From: Corynebacterium urogenitale
Lineage (GTDB): Bacteria > Actinomycetota > Actinomycetes > Mycobacteriales > Mycobacteriaceae
Assembly: GCF_009026825.1 (NCBI RefSeq)
Contig: NZ_CP045032.1
Span: forward strand, 62,001 to 126,000
DNA: 64,000 nt
Direction of reading: 5' to 3'
Positions 17,468-26,768 of this stretch are shown here, one piece after another. A model generated the notes under the pieces. The model had not been told where the DNA came from. It saw only the letters and a list, made by a program, of their open reading frames with translations, and searched no databases. Numbering within the stretch: the stretch's first letter is position 1; each line of letters begins with the position of its first letter. Both the position numbers and the translations under genes were made by a program.

Positions 17468-18748
17468 CGGAACCGGCATGGACGCCCACTCGTCAGGAGT
17501 CACATCGACCGTGCGCGTGGAACCATCTGGGCTGGTCACCACGGCCTCCGCCCAGAAACCGGACGGTGCCGAGGACTGCTTGTGGTTGGAGATCCTGCTG
17601 TAGGTCTTATCCTCGCCACAGTTGATCTCGCGGTAGTTGATGCGCGTCATGGTGGTGCCGTACTCCACACGTACACGCTCGCCGGCCTTGAGCTCCACGG
17701 GTTTTAGTGCGATATTGACCGGCATGTGCATGCGCTGAACCGCCCCGACGGACTCCAACCAGCCATCTGGCAGGCGGTAATCGTTGCGGAAATTGGTGGC
17801 GCCGTTCCACACCGCACCCACCACGTGGTCGGTCACCGGCTTGAAGGTGTAATCACCCTTGGACCAGTTGAGGAAATCTTGGGAGTAGCCGGGCTTGCGG
17901 AAGGTGGGGTTCACTGCGGTGATATCCAGCGGGTACCAGCGGCGGTCGGAGCCGTCGCACTTCTGGCCTAGCTTCGGCCAGAACTCATCGCGCTGGAGTG
18001 GGGCGACGGGTTCGACGATGAGATCCTTCTGCGGATCAGCGAGCTTCTCCAGGGAAGGGCCGCTGAGGTTGGTGTACGAGCCACCGCGGGGCTGCGAGTT
18101 CGCGCCCTGAGCGCGGGCAGGAATGTCTATCGCCAAGTCGGACACCGTGCCATCGGCCTTGATGACGTAGGCGCAGGCATAGCGCTCAGCTGGGCCAGTG
18201 CCGCGGATGACATCCGCACCTTGCCCGTTGCGGATCACGCCATTTTGGCAAGTGGTGAACATGGCTACGAAGTCCTTTTCGAGCACGCCGTACTCGACCT
18301 TGAAGGACTCGCCGGGCTCGAGCTTGATTGGGCCGAAGGTCTCCCCGTCGATCCAGCCATTGGACACGCTGAGGCCGATGTCCGATTTCGCTGTGGTGCT
18401 CCAGCCGGAGGGAAGCTTTGCGCGCGAGTTCGACTCGATCTCGTGATTGGTGCTGGTCTCCACCTTCGCGGTGTAGTCCACCTCCTGGTCCGTGCTGTTG
18501 GTGAACTGTAAGGAGCCATCGTTGAGGTAGCGGCGGGCGGTTTCGCCGTAGTGCCATTCCGGCGTGACTTGGCCTGGTTCGCAGGATTTGTAGAGGTTGG
18601 GGATTGGGTATTCCTGCGGGTGTGGTGGGATATCCGCCTGTGCGGTGGCGGGCAGCAGCAGGCTGGCGCTCATGAGCGTAGCTGTGGCGGTGATAACGAC
18701 TTTTCGCGCCGACCTACGCCGCTGCCCCAGTGGATGGAGGCGTGACAT
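17450..18748 (-). CDS. Secreted protein, two-domain member C of the paralogous set
   Basis: A protein of about 432 residues. Start ATG 18748 is chosen (AAGGAA 5 bp upstream). The signal peptide ends near TAQA. Two domains of the family follow. Domain 1 runs from YKSCEPG through LQFTNSTDQEVDYTAKVE to GETFGPIKLEPGESFKVEYG and FTTC. Domain 2 runs from GQKCDGSD through VELKAGERVRVEYGTTMTRI to REINC. Each domain is bounded by a Cys pair, suggesting one disulphide per domain. It is a tandem-domain relative of the two shorter genes downstream, and the three may form one transcription unit. Confidence 0.6.
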   Translation of the reverse strand: MSRLHPLGQRRRSARKVVITATATLMSASLLLPATAQADIPPHPQEYPIPNLYKSCEPGQVTPEWHYGETARRYLNDGSLQFTNSTDQEVDYTAKVETSTNHEIESNSRAKLPSGWSTTAKSDIGLSVSNGWIDGETFGPIKLEPGESFKVEYGVLEKDFVAMFTTCQNGVIRNGQGADVIRGTGPAERYACAYVIKADGTVSDLAIDIPARAQGANSQPRGGSYTNLSGPSLEKLADPQKDLIVEPVAPLQRDEFWPKLGQKCDGSDRRWYPLDITAVNPTFRKPGYSQDFLNWSKGDYTFKPVTDHVVGAVWNGATNFRNDYRLPDGWLESVGAVQRMHMPVNIALKPVELKAGERVRVEYGTTMTRINYREINCGEDKTYSRISNHKQSSAPSGFWAEAVVTSPDGSTRTVDVTPDEWASMPVPTQSTN

Positions 18749-19261
18749 GGAGTTTCCTTGGGGGATGTGGCAGGCCATTGAGAGTCTTTCCGAAACGTTG
18801 TGGAAACGCCTGGTAGCTCGCTGGCCTGGGACCGGTCAAGTTACCGCGGAATCGTAAGTAGCCACTCACCTGGGCTGCAACGGCTAGAAAACATTGCTCG
18901 GGGTGGCCTCCCCAGATGGGGGCGAAATGCTCTGCAATACTGCAATAGAATGCAGAAAAGTGGGATCTAGGTGCTATGTCAACTAAGAGAGTGAGGGCTT
19001 ATGTTGCTGCCTGCTGTGAATGCGTCAACCTGCTGAAAGTGGGTCATGTTACGGCAGTATTTCCCGGTGTGTGCTGCTTTCTAAGCTGCGCACATGCGCA
19101 ATATGCATGATTGCTCGCCATTCCTCCTCCGCAGAATGCCGACATATGAGTGATAACTCGCAGGTTGGTGAGCCGTTACCCTATTCCTGCAAATGACTGC
19201 AAGAGCGGCTTTCGAAGTACTTAGATTTTTCACATATTCCCTTCCCTGTCCTCGCTTTTCT

Positions 19262-19390
19262 CACCTGTTCTACGTGAATGGGTTGCCGCCACCTGTTGGA
19301 GGTGAGTGGGTTGCCGCCACCTGTTGGAGGTGAGTGGGTTGCCGCCACCTGTTGGAGGTGAGTGGGTTGCCGCCACCTGTTCGACGTGAG
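19262..19390. repeat. 28-bp tandem repeat, about 4.5 copies
   Basis: Unit resembling TGGGTTGCCGCCACCTGTTG plus GAGGTGAG. The inner copies are identical and the outer ones diverged (TTCTACGTGAA, TTCGACGTGAG). Copies are directly adjacent with no spacers. Confidence 0.85.
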
Positions 19391-19424
19391 GGAGGCTGCC
19401 GCCGGGTGTCGGGGGGATAGGGTG

Positions 19425-19520
19425 CTGGCATTTCCTGACAGCCGGTGAGAAAACGCCCTAGTTTTCACCCTTGATTGGTGAAAATCGCTGGCATTTTCTA
19501 ACAGCATGTCAGCTTCTGCC
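19425..19520. repeat. 96-bp dispersed hairpin repeat, copy 1
   Basis: Closely similar to 29466-29561. It contains near-inverted arms AGAAAACGCC (19448) and GGCATTTTCT (19490) and an inner TTTTCACC/GGTGAAAA pair, so it can fold as one long hairpin. It lies upstream of the glycan operon; the other copy lies just after it. Confidence 0.75.
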
Positions 19521-19869
19521 AGGTGCCCCTCCGGCCACCACTGCCGGCCCGCCTTAAGGCTGCCGACCACTACCACCACCTCCGGTCACCACTACCACCA
19601 CCTCCGGTCACCACTGCCGGATGCCGGATGCCAGTGGCAGGCTGGCGGCTGCTGGCGGCTGATGGGTGTCAACTTCCCCCGGCTGGCGGCGCAGGGGGAA
19701 GCCAAAACACCCCCGAAGCGTGAAGGCTTTTTCATAGTCCCCGGTCACTCATGAGAAAGCTTTTAGGAACTGTTTATGCAGGCCAAAAGCGTTTTAAGGT
19801 CAACTTATCCAACCACTCGTGGAGCGCAACACTCCACTCTTCACCGAGTTAGATGAACGCAGGCCCATC

Positions 19870-21180
19870 ATGAACGCACCAGACACCGCTCGCCGCATCA
19901 CCGACTGCGCGCCGGGCACCGTGGCGACGCAGCAGCCTATCAAGGTTGTGCTCTACAGCCACGATTCGATGGGGATCGGCCACGTGCGCCGTAACCTTGC
20001 CCTGGCCCACCAACTCGTCCGCGACCTTCCGCAGCTCACCGGCCGCCCCATCGCAGGGCTGATCGTCTCCGGGCTTGCCGATGCCACCGCTTTCAACCTG
20101 CCCCGCGGGTTCGACTGGCTGTTCATTCCAAGCATCACCAAAGGTCATAACGGCTATTGCGCACGCAACCTCGCCCAGTCCATGGACCGCGTCATCTCTC
20201 TGCGGTCCATGATCATCGAGACCACCCTGGCGACCTTCCGCCCAGATCTGGTGATCGTGGACCGTCACATTCTCGGTGTGCAGAAGGAACTACAGGAACC
20301 GCTCCGCAGGCTCAAGCGTGAAAAGCCCAAATCGCGCATCATCCTGGGCCTGCGCGAGATCCTGGACGCCCCCGCCATCGCCGCTGCAGAGTGGGAGTGC
20401 CTTGATGCTCGTGAAGATCTGGAAACGTTGATCGATCAGGTGTGGCTCTTCGGCGACCGTGCCGTGCATGACCCCACGACCACCGGAGAAATCCCCATGT
20501 ATCTGTGCGATCGCCTCCGCTTCACCGGTTATCTCTCCACTGGCCGGGATCTTTTCGAGCACGATCAGCGTTCGGCCGGCGACGAGCCTTTCATCCTCAC
20601 CACCGTCGGTGGTGGCGCTGATGGCCAAGAGCTGTTGCAGCGGGCACTGCCCATGAGCGTTCCCTCTGGTCACCGGCACATCGTCATCGCAGGTCCCCAG
20701 CTGGAGGACAACGAGTTCCGCACCCTCCAACGCTTGGCCGGGCCCGCCACGGAAGTTCACCGCTCGTGGCCCGGATTGTCCCGCATGATCTCCCGCGCCG
20801 CTGCCGTGATTTCCATGGGCGGGTACAACACCTGCGCGGAGATCCTCGCTACCTCCACGCCGGCTCTCATCGTGCCCCGCGAGGAGCCGCGCGTTGAGCA
20901 GCTCATCCGAGCACGTTGTTTATTCGACGCCACCGCCGCCGACTACCACCGCATCCACACGCTGACCACGGATTTCCTCTCCCAGTGGGCGGAAAGCGCG
21001 GTGACTCGCCGAGTGGATCGTTCCCACATTCAACGTGATGGTCTGGCACGCATGGCTGAGTTCGCTGCTGAGATTCTGGCCAACGATGAGACTCTGCTCA
21101 ACGATGAGCCTCTGCCCGACGGTGGGACTGACCACAAAAGTGTTTTCACCATCCCAGTACACGCAGGAGTAAGCGCATGA
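19870..21180 (+). CDS. Glycosyltransferase, MurG/GT28-like
   Basis: A protein of about 436 residues (an alternative GTG start at 19819 adds 17). The N-terminal half has VVLYSHDSMGIGHVRRNLAL, a typical acceptor-domain start. The C-terminal half has PGLSRMISRAAAVISMGGYN followed by TCAEILATSTPALIVPREEP, the nucleotide-sugar-binding layout of GT-B enzymes of the MurG/GT28 type. It probably transfers a sugar to a glycan or lipid intermediate at the cytoplasmic membrane face. It is the first gene of a run with overlapping stops and starts (next ATG at 21177), so it is probably co-expressed with two more glycosyltransferases and an ABC exporter. Confidence 0.78.
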   Translation: MNAPDTARRITDCAPGTVATQQPIKVVLYSHDSMGIGHVRRNLALAHQLVRDLPQLTGRPIAGLIVSGLADATAFNLPRGFDWLFIPSITKGHNGYCARNLAQSMDRVISLRSMIIETTLATFRPDLVIVDRHILGVQKELQEPLRRLKREKPKSRIILGLREILDAPAIAAAEWECLDAREDLETLIDQVWLFGDRAVHDPTTTGEIPMYLCDRLRFTGYLSTGRDLFEHDQRSAGDEPFILTTVGGGADGQELLQRALPMSVPSGHRHIVIAGPQLEDNEFRTLQRLAGPATEVHRSWPGLSRMISRAAAVISMGGYNTCAEILATSTPALIVPREEPRVEQLIRARCLFDATAADYHRIHTLTTDFLSQWAESAVTRRVDRSHIQRDGLARMAEFAAEILANDETLLNDEPLPDGGTDHKSVFTIPVHAGVSA

Positions 21181-22496
21181 ACCGCATCGGGTACATCCTC
21201 AAGGTCTACCCACGCTTTTCGGAAACCTTCGTGGTGACGGAGATTCTGGGTCGCGAGGCTATCGGCGATGACATTTCTATCTTTGCTCTGCGCCCGACGA
21301 CGGACACCCGTTTCCACCCGGAGCTGGCCCGCGTGAAGGCTCCCGTGGAGTGGATTGCACGTCCGGACAAGCCCAGCGCCTTCTGGCAGCAAATGCACCC
21401 CAGCTTGAGCCACTCGACGATCGCGCAGAACTTCCTCCGCATCCTTCCGGAGCTGTCCACGCTGGAGGCCTCTGACGTCGCGCAGGGAATCGCCCTGGCG
21501 GAGCGGCTGCTGGAACGGAACATCACCCACATTCATGCGCACTTTGCGTCGTTGGCTGGGCGCATGGCGTGGGTGGCGTCGCAGCTCACGGGCATTGGTT
21601 ACACGGTCACCACGCACGCCAAGGACATCTTCCACGAGTCGGTAGACCGCACGTGGCTCCGCCGAATCTGCGGTGATGCCGACCGCGTCATCGCGATCAG
21701 CCGCTTCAACCAGCGGTACTTGGAGGAGGTGCTGGAAGACACGGGTGCCAGTGTTGTGCTGCGTTACAACGCTCTGGAGCTCGAGCGCTTCACGTTCAGC
21801 CCGTCGGTGACCCCGAATACACGCCTGGAAATCGCTGCGGTGGGGCGCCTGGTGCCGAAGAAGGGCTTTGGCAATCTGTTGGATGCCGCGCGCATCCTTA
21901 AGGATCAAGGCCACGATTTCCGCATCAGGCTCGCTGGTTCTGGGGAGTTGGAAGCCCAGCTCAAGCAGCAGATCATCGACTTGGAATTGACTGCGGAGGT
22001 GGAACTGCTCGGCCCGCTGACCCAGGCGGAGGTCACGCAGCTCAACCGTGAGGCGGACGTGTTCGTGGCGCCATGTGTGCCTTCCGCCGACGGCAACATC
22101 GATGGCCTGCCAACGGTTGTTTTGGAGGCGATGGCGGTGGGCACCCCGGTGATCGCCACGGCCGTGACGGGGCTGCCGGAAGTGATTCGCGATGACGAGA
22201 CCGGCGTGCTGCTGGAGCCGAACGACGTGGAGGGGCTCGCCGCTGCGTTGGCAGCGTTCAGTCGTGGGGAGACGGAGACGTCCCAGCTCACTCACGGTGC
22301 CCGCGCGCTGATCGAGGAGTTCTTCGATAACCGCGAGCAGGCGAAAGCCCTGTCCGTGTGGCAAGGCGGCGCGGCTGCTGAAGTTGATGCTGCCGAGCGT
22401 AATGCCGCCGCTGAGCGCGTTGTGGCTGCCCATAACGCCAAAACGAACCCCACTCCGGCGAACAAAGATTCCAAGAATCACTCGGAGGTGGCGTAA
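21177..22496 (+). CDS. Glycosyltransferase family 4
   Basis: A 439-residue GT-B enzyme. GYILKVYPRFSETFVVTEIL at the N-terminus is the typical start of colanic-acid/exopolysaccharide-type GT4 enzymes. VGRLVPKKGFGNLLDAARIL, then the E-x7-E-type region GLPTVVLEAMAVGTPVIATA, identify the donor-binding domain. The ATG overlaps the preceding TGA, with AGGAG 8 bp upstream. It probably adds a sugar during assembly of a cell-envelope or exported glycan. The C-terminal 40 residues are Ala/Asn-rich and look disordered. Confidence 0.85.
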   Translation: MNRIGYILKVYPRFSETFVVTEILGREAIGDDISIFALRPTTDTRFHPELARVKAPVEWIARPDKPSAFWQQMHPSLSHSTIAQNFLRILPELSTLEASDVAQGIALAERLLERNITHIHAHFASLAGRMAWVASQLTGIGYTVTTHAKDIFHESVDRTWLRRICGDADRVIAISRFNQRYLEEVLEDTGASVVLRYNALELERFTFSPSVTPNTRLEIAAVGRLVPKKGFGNLLDAARILKDQGHDFRIRLAGSGELEAQLKQQIIDLELTAEVELLGPLTQAEVTQLNREADVFVAPCVPSADGNIDGLPTVVLEAMAVGTPVIATAVTGLPEVIRDDETGVLLEPNDVEGLAAALAAFSRGETETSQLTHGARALIEEFFDNREQAKALSVWQGGAAAEVDAAERNAAAERVVAAHNAKTNPTPANKDSKNHSEVA

Positions 22497-23696
22497 ATGC
22501 GTATCGCTTATGTGTGCGTAGACCCAGGCATTCCCGTCTTCGGCACGAAGGGTGCATCCGTGCATGTGCAGGAGATCATCCGCGCTTTCCGCGCGCTTGG
22601 ACACGAGGTGACAGTGTATGCCACCCGCATCGGCAAGGACGTGCCCGAGGATCTGCAGGACCTCACGGTGCACCATTTCGCCCTGGGCACGAAGGATCCG
22701 GCCGCGCGCGAGGTTGCGCAGCAGGAGGCATCCGCAGCGATCGCTGAACAGCTGTTGGCCGATGGCGCGGAGTTCATCTACGAGCGTTATTCCCTCTTCA
22801 GCACCGTTATCGCCGATGCCGGGCTGCCCGCCGTGCTGGAGGTCAATGCGCCGCTCATCGATGAACAGGCTCGCCATCGCGTCCTCGTTGACCGTGAATC
22901 GCCCTTGTCTGCCATCCGACGCCAGGTTCGCGCTGCTCAGGCAACCATTTGCGTATCCGAGCAGGTGGCAGAGTGGGTACGCCAGACCACGGGGAATGCC
23001 GATAGGGTTCACGCCGTTGCCAACGGCGTGAACACCCGCCGCATCACCCCACAGCCGGAAGCGGCTGGGCGCCCCGTGGTGACCTTCGTCGGCACCCTCA
23101 AGCCATGGCATGGCACGGAGGACGCGGTGCGCGCCCGTGCACTCGCGACAACTGATTGGGACCTGCGCATCATTGGCGATGGCCCCGAACGCGAGCGCCT
23201 GCAGCAGCTGGCGGATGTGCTGGACCTGGAGGTGGACTTCCGAGGTGCCGTGGCGCCGGCGGAGATGCCAACCCACCTGGCGGGTTCCGCCATTGGCGTG
23301 GCCCCGTACCCGAAGCCCAGCGAGGCCAGCGATCACTATTTCTCCCCGCTGAAGGTCTACGAATATATGGCCGCTGGCCTGCCCGTGGTGGCAACCCGCA
23401 TCGGCCAGGTGCCCGAGGTACTGCTCGGCGATGCGGACAACACGACGGACGACGGAGCCTGTGGCGTGCTCGTGGAAGGCTCCAATGCCCGCGAACTCGC
23501 CGAGGCCATCGACGCGCTGGTCGCCGATCCCGCCCTGCGCGCACAACTGGGAGCAAATGCTCGCCAACGTGCAGAGGACAACCACAGCTGGGACAGCGTT
23601 CTGGCGACCATCCTTCGCCATGCGCGGGTCGGTGCCGGCCGGGGACCTGGTGGCGTCGGACATACAGAGGCAGGGCCGCATGTCCAAGAAGATTGA
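22497..23696 (+). CDS. Glycosyltransferase family 4
   Basis: A 399-residue GT4 enzyme. The N-terminus IPVFGTKGASVHVQEIIRAF is the usual GT4 acceptor-side glycine loop. RPVVTFVGTLKPWHGTEDAV and PLKVYEYMAAGLPVVATRIG are donor-domain signatures with the conserved Glu. It starts 1 bp after the preceding TAA behind GGAGGTGG, and its end overlaps the ABC gene start at 23680. It is the third glycosyltransferase of the operon. Confidence 0.85.
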   Translation: MRIAYVCVDPGIPVFGTKGASVHVQEIIRAFRALGHEVTVYATRIGKDVPEDLQDLTVHHFALGTKDPAAREVAQQEASAAIAEQLLADGAEFIYERYSLFSTVIADAGLPAVLEVNAPLIDEQARHRVLVDRESPLSAIRRQVRAAQATICVSEQVAEWVRQTTGNADRVHAVANGVNTRRITPQPEAAGRPVVTFVGTLKPWHGTEDAVRARALATTDWDLRIIGDGPERERLQQLADVLDLEVDFRGAVAPAEMPTHLAGSAIGVAPYPKPSEASDHYFSPLKVYEYMAAGLPVVATRIGQVPEVLLGDADNTTDDGACGVLVEGSNARELAEAIDALVADPALRAQLGANARQRAEDNHSWDSVLATILRHARVGAGRGPGGVGHTEAGPHVQED

Positions 23697-25491
23697 GAAA
23701 CGCGCAGTACAGCGCACCGTGGCGCTCGTTGCGCCGGACGTGGCGCCGCATAAGAAGCTGGCGGCGGGAGGCATCGTCGCGCTGCTGTTCGAGGTCGCCT
23801 TCCGAGTGCTCGAACCATGGCCGCTGAAGTTCGTCGTGGACGCCGTGTCCGTGTCCCTCGGCGTGGACCAGGGTGAACACATCGGTACCCCGGCCACGTG
23901 GCCGCTGCTCATCGGGTGTGCGGTGGCGCTCATCTTCTTCGTCGGCATGCGCGCCCTGTGCAACTACCTCGCCACGGTGTCTTTCTCCCTCGTAGGTTCG
24001 CGCGCCTCAACCATGCTGCGTGCCCGCCTGTTCCACCACGTGCAGGGACTATCGCAAGGCTTCCATTCCCGGAACCGCTCCGCCGATACCGTCCAGCGCC
24101 TGGTCGGTGACGTGGGCAAACTACAGGAAGTGGCCGTGACTGCGGGGCTGCCGCTCGTCGCTAACGTGATCACGCTGTTCAGCATGCTCATCGTGATGAT
24201 GGTGATGGACTTCTGGCTCTCCCTGGTCGTGGTCGCCGCCCTTATCGTGTTCCCGCTCATCAGCAGGAGTACCACCGCACGCATCACGAGTGCCAGCCGC
24301 ACAACGCGCAAAGCCGAAGGCCAGCTGGCCAACACAGCGCAGGAATCCCTCGCCGCCATCTCCGTCGTACAGGCCTACAGCCTGCAGGAACACCTGAGCA
24401 AGCGCTTCACCGCGGCGAACAAGAAGTCTCTGAGGGACGGCGTGAAAGCGCGCCGACTGGCCGCCCGGCTGGAACGCGGGACGGACGTGATCGTTGGCGT
24501 GGCCACCGCCGCCATCATGATCGGTGGCGCCTACCGCGTGATGGAAGGTGCTATGAGCATCGGCGACCTCGTGCTGTTCACGACATACCTCAAGACCACG
24601 ATGAAGCCACTGCGCGATATGGCGAAGTACACCGGGCGCATCGCTCGTGCCTCTGCCTCCGGCGAGCGCGTGGCGGATCTCCTGGACCGCGTATCCGATA
24701 TCCAGAACCCGCAGCGGGCCTACGCGCCGAAGGAGGTGCTTGGCTACGTGGAGTTCAAGGACGTGGAGACCACCTACGGCAAGAACAAGGTGCTCCGTGG
24801 GCTGGACTTGTTCGTGAAGCCCGGCGAGTCCGTGGCTGTCATCGGGCCTTCCGGTGCGGGCAAGTCCACCCTGGTCAGCCTGCTCATCCGTGCCCAGGAC
24901 CCCAGCTGGGGCACTGTCAGCGTGGACGGGCATCCGGTGGATTCGCTGGACCTGGAGACCCTGCGCCAGAACGTGTCCCTGTTGCACCAGGAGGCGATTC
25001 TGTTCACCGGCACGATCCGGGAGAACATCCGCATGGGGCGCTTCGATGCCACCGATGAAGAGATCGTGGAGGCAGCGAAGGCCGCGAACGCCCACAGTTA
25101 CATCATGAAGCTGCCGGATGGCTACGAGACTGTCGTCGGCGAGCGTGGAGGAACCCTCTCCGGCGGTCAGCGCCAACGCATTGCCATCGCCCGCGCTCTG
25201 CTGCGCGACGCCCCCATCGTCGTCCTCGACGAGCCCACGACCGGGTTGGACCCCGCGGCTTCGCGCAAGGTACTCGACGCCATCGGTCGCCTCATCGAGG
25301 GTCGCACCACCCTGGCAGTCACTCACGATGCGGAGGTTGCGTGCCGCTCCTCCCGCGTGATCTGGGTGGAAGAAGGGCGGATTCTCATGGACGGCGCCCC
25401 CGCGGTGTTGATGCGGGAAAGCGACACTTTCCGACTCTGGGTGTCTGCCAATGCCCACAGCGATGACATCAGAGTAGGGGAGAAGTCATGA
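23680..25491 (+). CDS. ABC exporter, fused membrane and ATPase domains
   Basis: A protein of about 603 residues. The membrane domain (residues about 20-310) has six hydrophobic segments. The nucleotide-binding domain has Walker A GPSGAGKSTLV, a Q-loop, signature LSGGQRQRIAIARALL and Walker B PIVVLDEPT. This is the MsbA/Lipid-A-exporter-type half-transporter layout, working as a homodimer. Start ATG 23680 has AGAGG upstream; longer in-frame reading to 23431 overlaps the glycosyltransferase gene and is rejected. In context it probably flips or exports the lipid-linked or secreted product of the three glycosyltransferases. Confidence 0.88.
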   Translation: MSKKIEKRAVQRTVALVAPDVAPHKKLAAGGIVALLFEVAFRVLEPWPLKFVVDAVSVSLGVDQGEHIGTPATWPLLIGCAVALIFFVGMRALCNYLATVSFSLVGSRASTMLRARLFHHVQGLSQGFHSRNRSADTVQRLVGDVGKLQEVAVTAGLPLVANVITLFSMLIVMMVMDFWLSLVVVAALIVFPLISRSTTARITSASRTTRKAEGQLANTAQESLAAISVVQAYSLQEHLSKRFTAANKKSLRDGVKARRLAARLERGTDVIVGVATAAIMIGGAYRVMEGAMSIGDLVLFTTYLKTTMKPLRDMAKYTGRIARASASGERVADLLDRVSDIQNPQRAYAPKEVLGYVEFKDVETTYGKNKVLRGLDLFVKPGESVAVIGPSGAGKSTLVSLLIRAQDPSWGTVSVDGHPVDSLDLETLRQNVSLLHQEAILFTGTIRENIRMGRFDATDEEIVEAAKAANAHSYIMKLPDGYETVVGERGGTLSGGQRQRIAIARALLRDAPIVVLDEPTTGLDPAASRKVLDAIGRLIEGRTTLAVTHDAEVACRSSRVIWVEEGRILMDGAPAVLMRESDTFRLWVSANAHSDDIRVGEKS

Positions 25492-26768
25492 GTGTCAATC
25501 CACTGTTCAAAGGCCTGATCGAGCGTTTCGCCGATGCGCAGTGGCTGAGCGAACAGCTGGGCTTCGAGGTCCGGGCGACGAGCTTGCGCATCAAGCCGGA
25601 TACCTCCATCACCGCGGGCAGCATCAGCGCCGATGGCGTGCACGGTTGGGCGCGTGTTCTGTGGCCGGATGGGGCGAGGAAAGCCGAGAAGCTGCAGCGC
25701 GTGGCAGAGTCTCGGGGGCTTGCGGTGCGGACGACAGCGCTGGGTGGCGAACTGTTGTTCCAGCACGGTGAGGTCGCAAGCGATCCGAAGTTGATGGACA
25801 TTCTCGCCGAAGCTGGTGTGAATAGCGGTGGCACGGTGTTGCGCTACAACCCTGGGCGCCGGCTGGTGCTGGCGACCGGCACGCCTGCGGGGTTGGAGCA
25901 GGCGGGGCTCGGCACACCTGCTGACGCGGAGCCACTGGGAACCGCGGCGCGGCAGCAGCTGGGTGAACAGCCCGCGAGCGTGCTCCGGCTGACGGTGAGC
26001 AAGAACCCCATCTCCCTCGAGCTTTACCGCGCGCTGGAGCAGCATGTTGCCGTGCCACAGCGGTTCGACAGCGGGGACAACCCACACGTCAGTGAACTCG
26101 CGTTCGTGGGTTCCGGCACCGATCTTCTGCAGGTGCCGGGGAACCCTCAGCGGGCAAGAGGTGCCGGTGAACTCTTCGCGCACCTTCATGCCAGCACCGA
26201 ATATCTCCCTCAGCAGCAGATGGCCAGCCTCAGCGGCCGAGCTGTGAACCCCGCGGTCCAAGCTGCGGCACACATTGAGCTATTCGACATTGTGGATCCC
26301 GCTATCGCTGAACGCCTGCGCGTGCTCCTCGCCACTATGGAGCCACTGATGGCAGAGTTCTTCCGGCAGCAGCCAGTCCTCGTGCACGGCGATGCTTCCC
26401 CAGACCAAGTACTTCTTGGCGTGGCCGAGCAGCCCGGTAAGCCGCCACTGTGGCTCACCGACCTTGACCGTATGCACTGTGCGCCAGCGGCGATGGATGT
26501 TGGCTCCTACCTTGCCGTTGCTACCTCAGACGATGGGGAGGTCTTCCTCGAAGGCTACCGGAGCGCGGCCCGCAGCTCGGCTAGCTACTCGCAACCCACT
26601 GCGGGGCTACCGACGAATCGGCACATCCGTCTGGCCACCGCGTTTTCCCACATCGCGCGGCTCGCAGGACCACTGCGCAGCGCAGACCCCAACTGGCGCG
26701 AACCCACACACCAGACCCTCAACACCATCGAACAACTCATCCGCACCGCCCAGGAGACAACACCATGA
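25488..26768 (+). CDS. APH-fold phosphotransferase-like protein
   Basis: A 426-residue protein. The C-terminal half has the aminoglycoside-phosphotransferase/choline-kinase fold: PVLVHGDASPDQVLLG (HGD catalytic loop, with Ala and Ser where many members have His/Asn) and LWLTDLDRMHCAPAAMDVGS (metal-binding Asp). The N-terminal half is divergent. The usual catalytic loop is HGDxxxxN; here the Asn position is Gln/Asp-like, so activity is uncertain. It is translationally coupled (ATGA) to the ABC gene and to a second APH-fold gene. It may phosphorylate a sugar, polyol or lipid carrier in the glycan pathway; an antibiotic-resistance role is unlikely in this context. Confidence 0.65.
   Translation: MSVNPLFKGLIERFADAQWLSEQLGFEVRATSLRIKPDTSITAGSISADGVHGWARVLWPDGARKAEKLQRVAESRGLAVRTTALGGELLFQHGEVASDPKLMDILAEAGVNSGGTVLRYNPGRRLVLATGTPAGLEQAGLGTPADAEPLGTAARQQLGEQPASVLRLTVSKNPISLELYRALEQHVAVPQRFDSGDNPHVSELAFVGSGTDLLQVPGNPQRARGAGELFAHLHASTEYLPQQQMASLSGRAVNPAVQAAAHIELFDIVDPAIAERLRVLLATMEPLMAEFFRQQPVLVHGDASPDQVLLGVAEQPGKPPLWLTDLDRMHCAPAAMDVGSYLAVATSDDGEVFLEGYRSAARSSASYSQPTAGLPTNRHIRLATAFSHIARLAGPLRSADPNWREPTHQTLNTIEQLIRTAQETTP

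Larger units (their letters stand above)
18749..19869. other. Long intergenic region with repeats
   Basis: About 1.1 kb between divergent units. It contains a 28-bp tandem repeat (19262-19390), copy 1 of a 96-bp hairpin repeat (19425-19520) and low-complexity CCACCACTACC-type sequence (about 19550-19620). I see no gene. The promoter of the glycan operon should lie near 19750-19860. Confidence 0.6.

Noticed and set aside
19262..19390. CRISPR array
   Set aside because: 28-bp repeats are directly adjacent with no unique spacers and no cas genes nearby; it is a plain tandem repeat.
23431..23679. N-terminal extension of the ABC exporter
   Set aside because: It overlaps the end of the glycosyltransferase gene in another frame and has no family sequence; ATG 23680 has a ribosome site.
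21030..23963. 977-codon open frame on the minus strand
   Set aside because: It is antisense to two well-supported glycosyltransferase genes; long antisense frames are expected in GC-rich DNA, and the translation looks like no protein family.
24121..25458. 445-codon antisense frame
   Set aside because: Shadow of the ABC exporter gene; composition typical of antisense translation (His/Gly/Val-rich).
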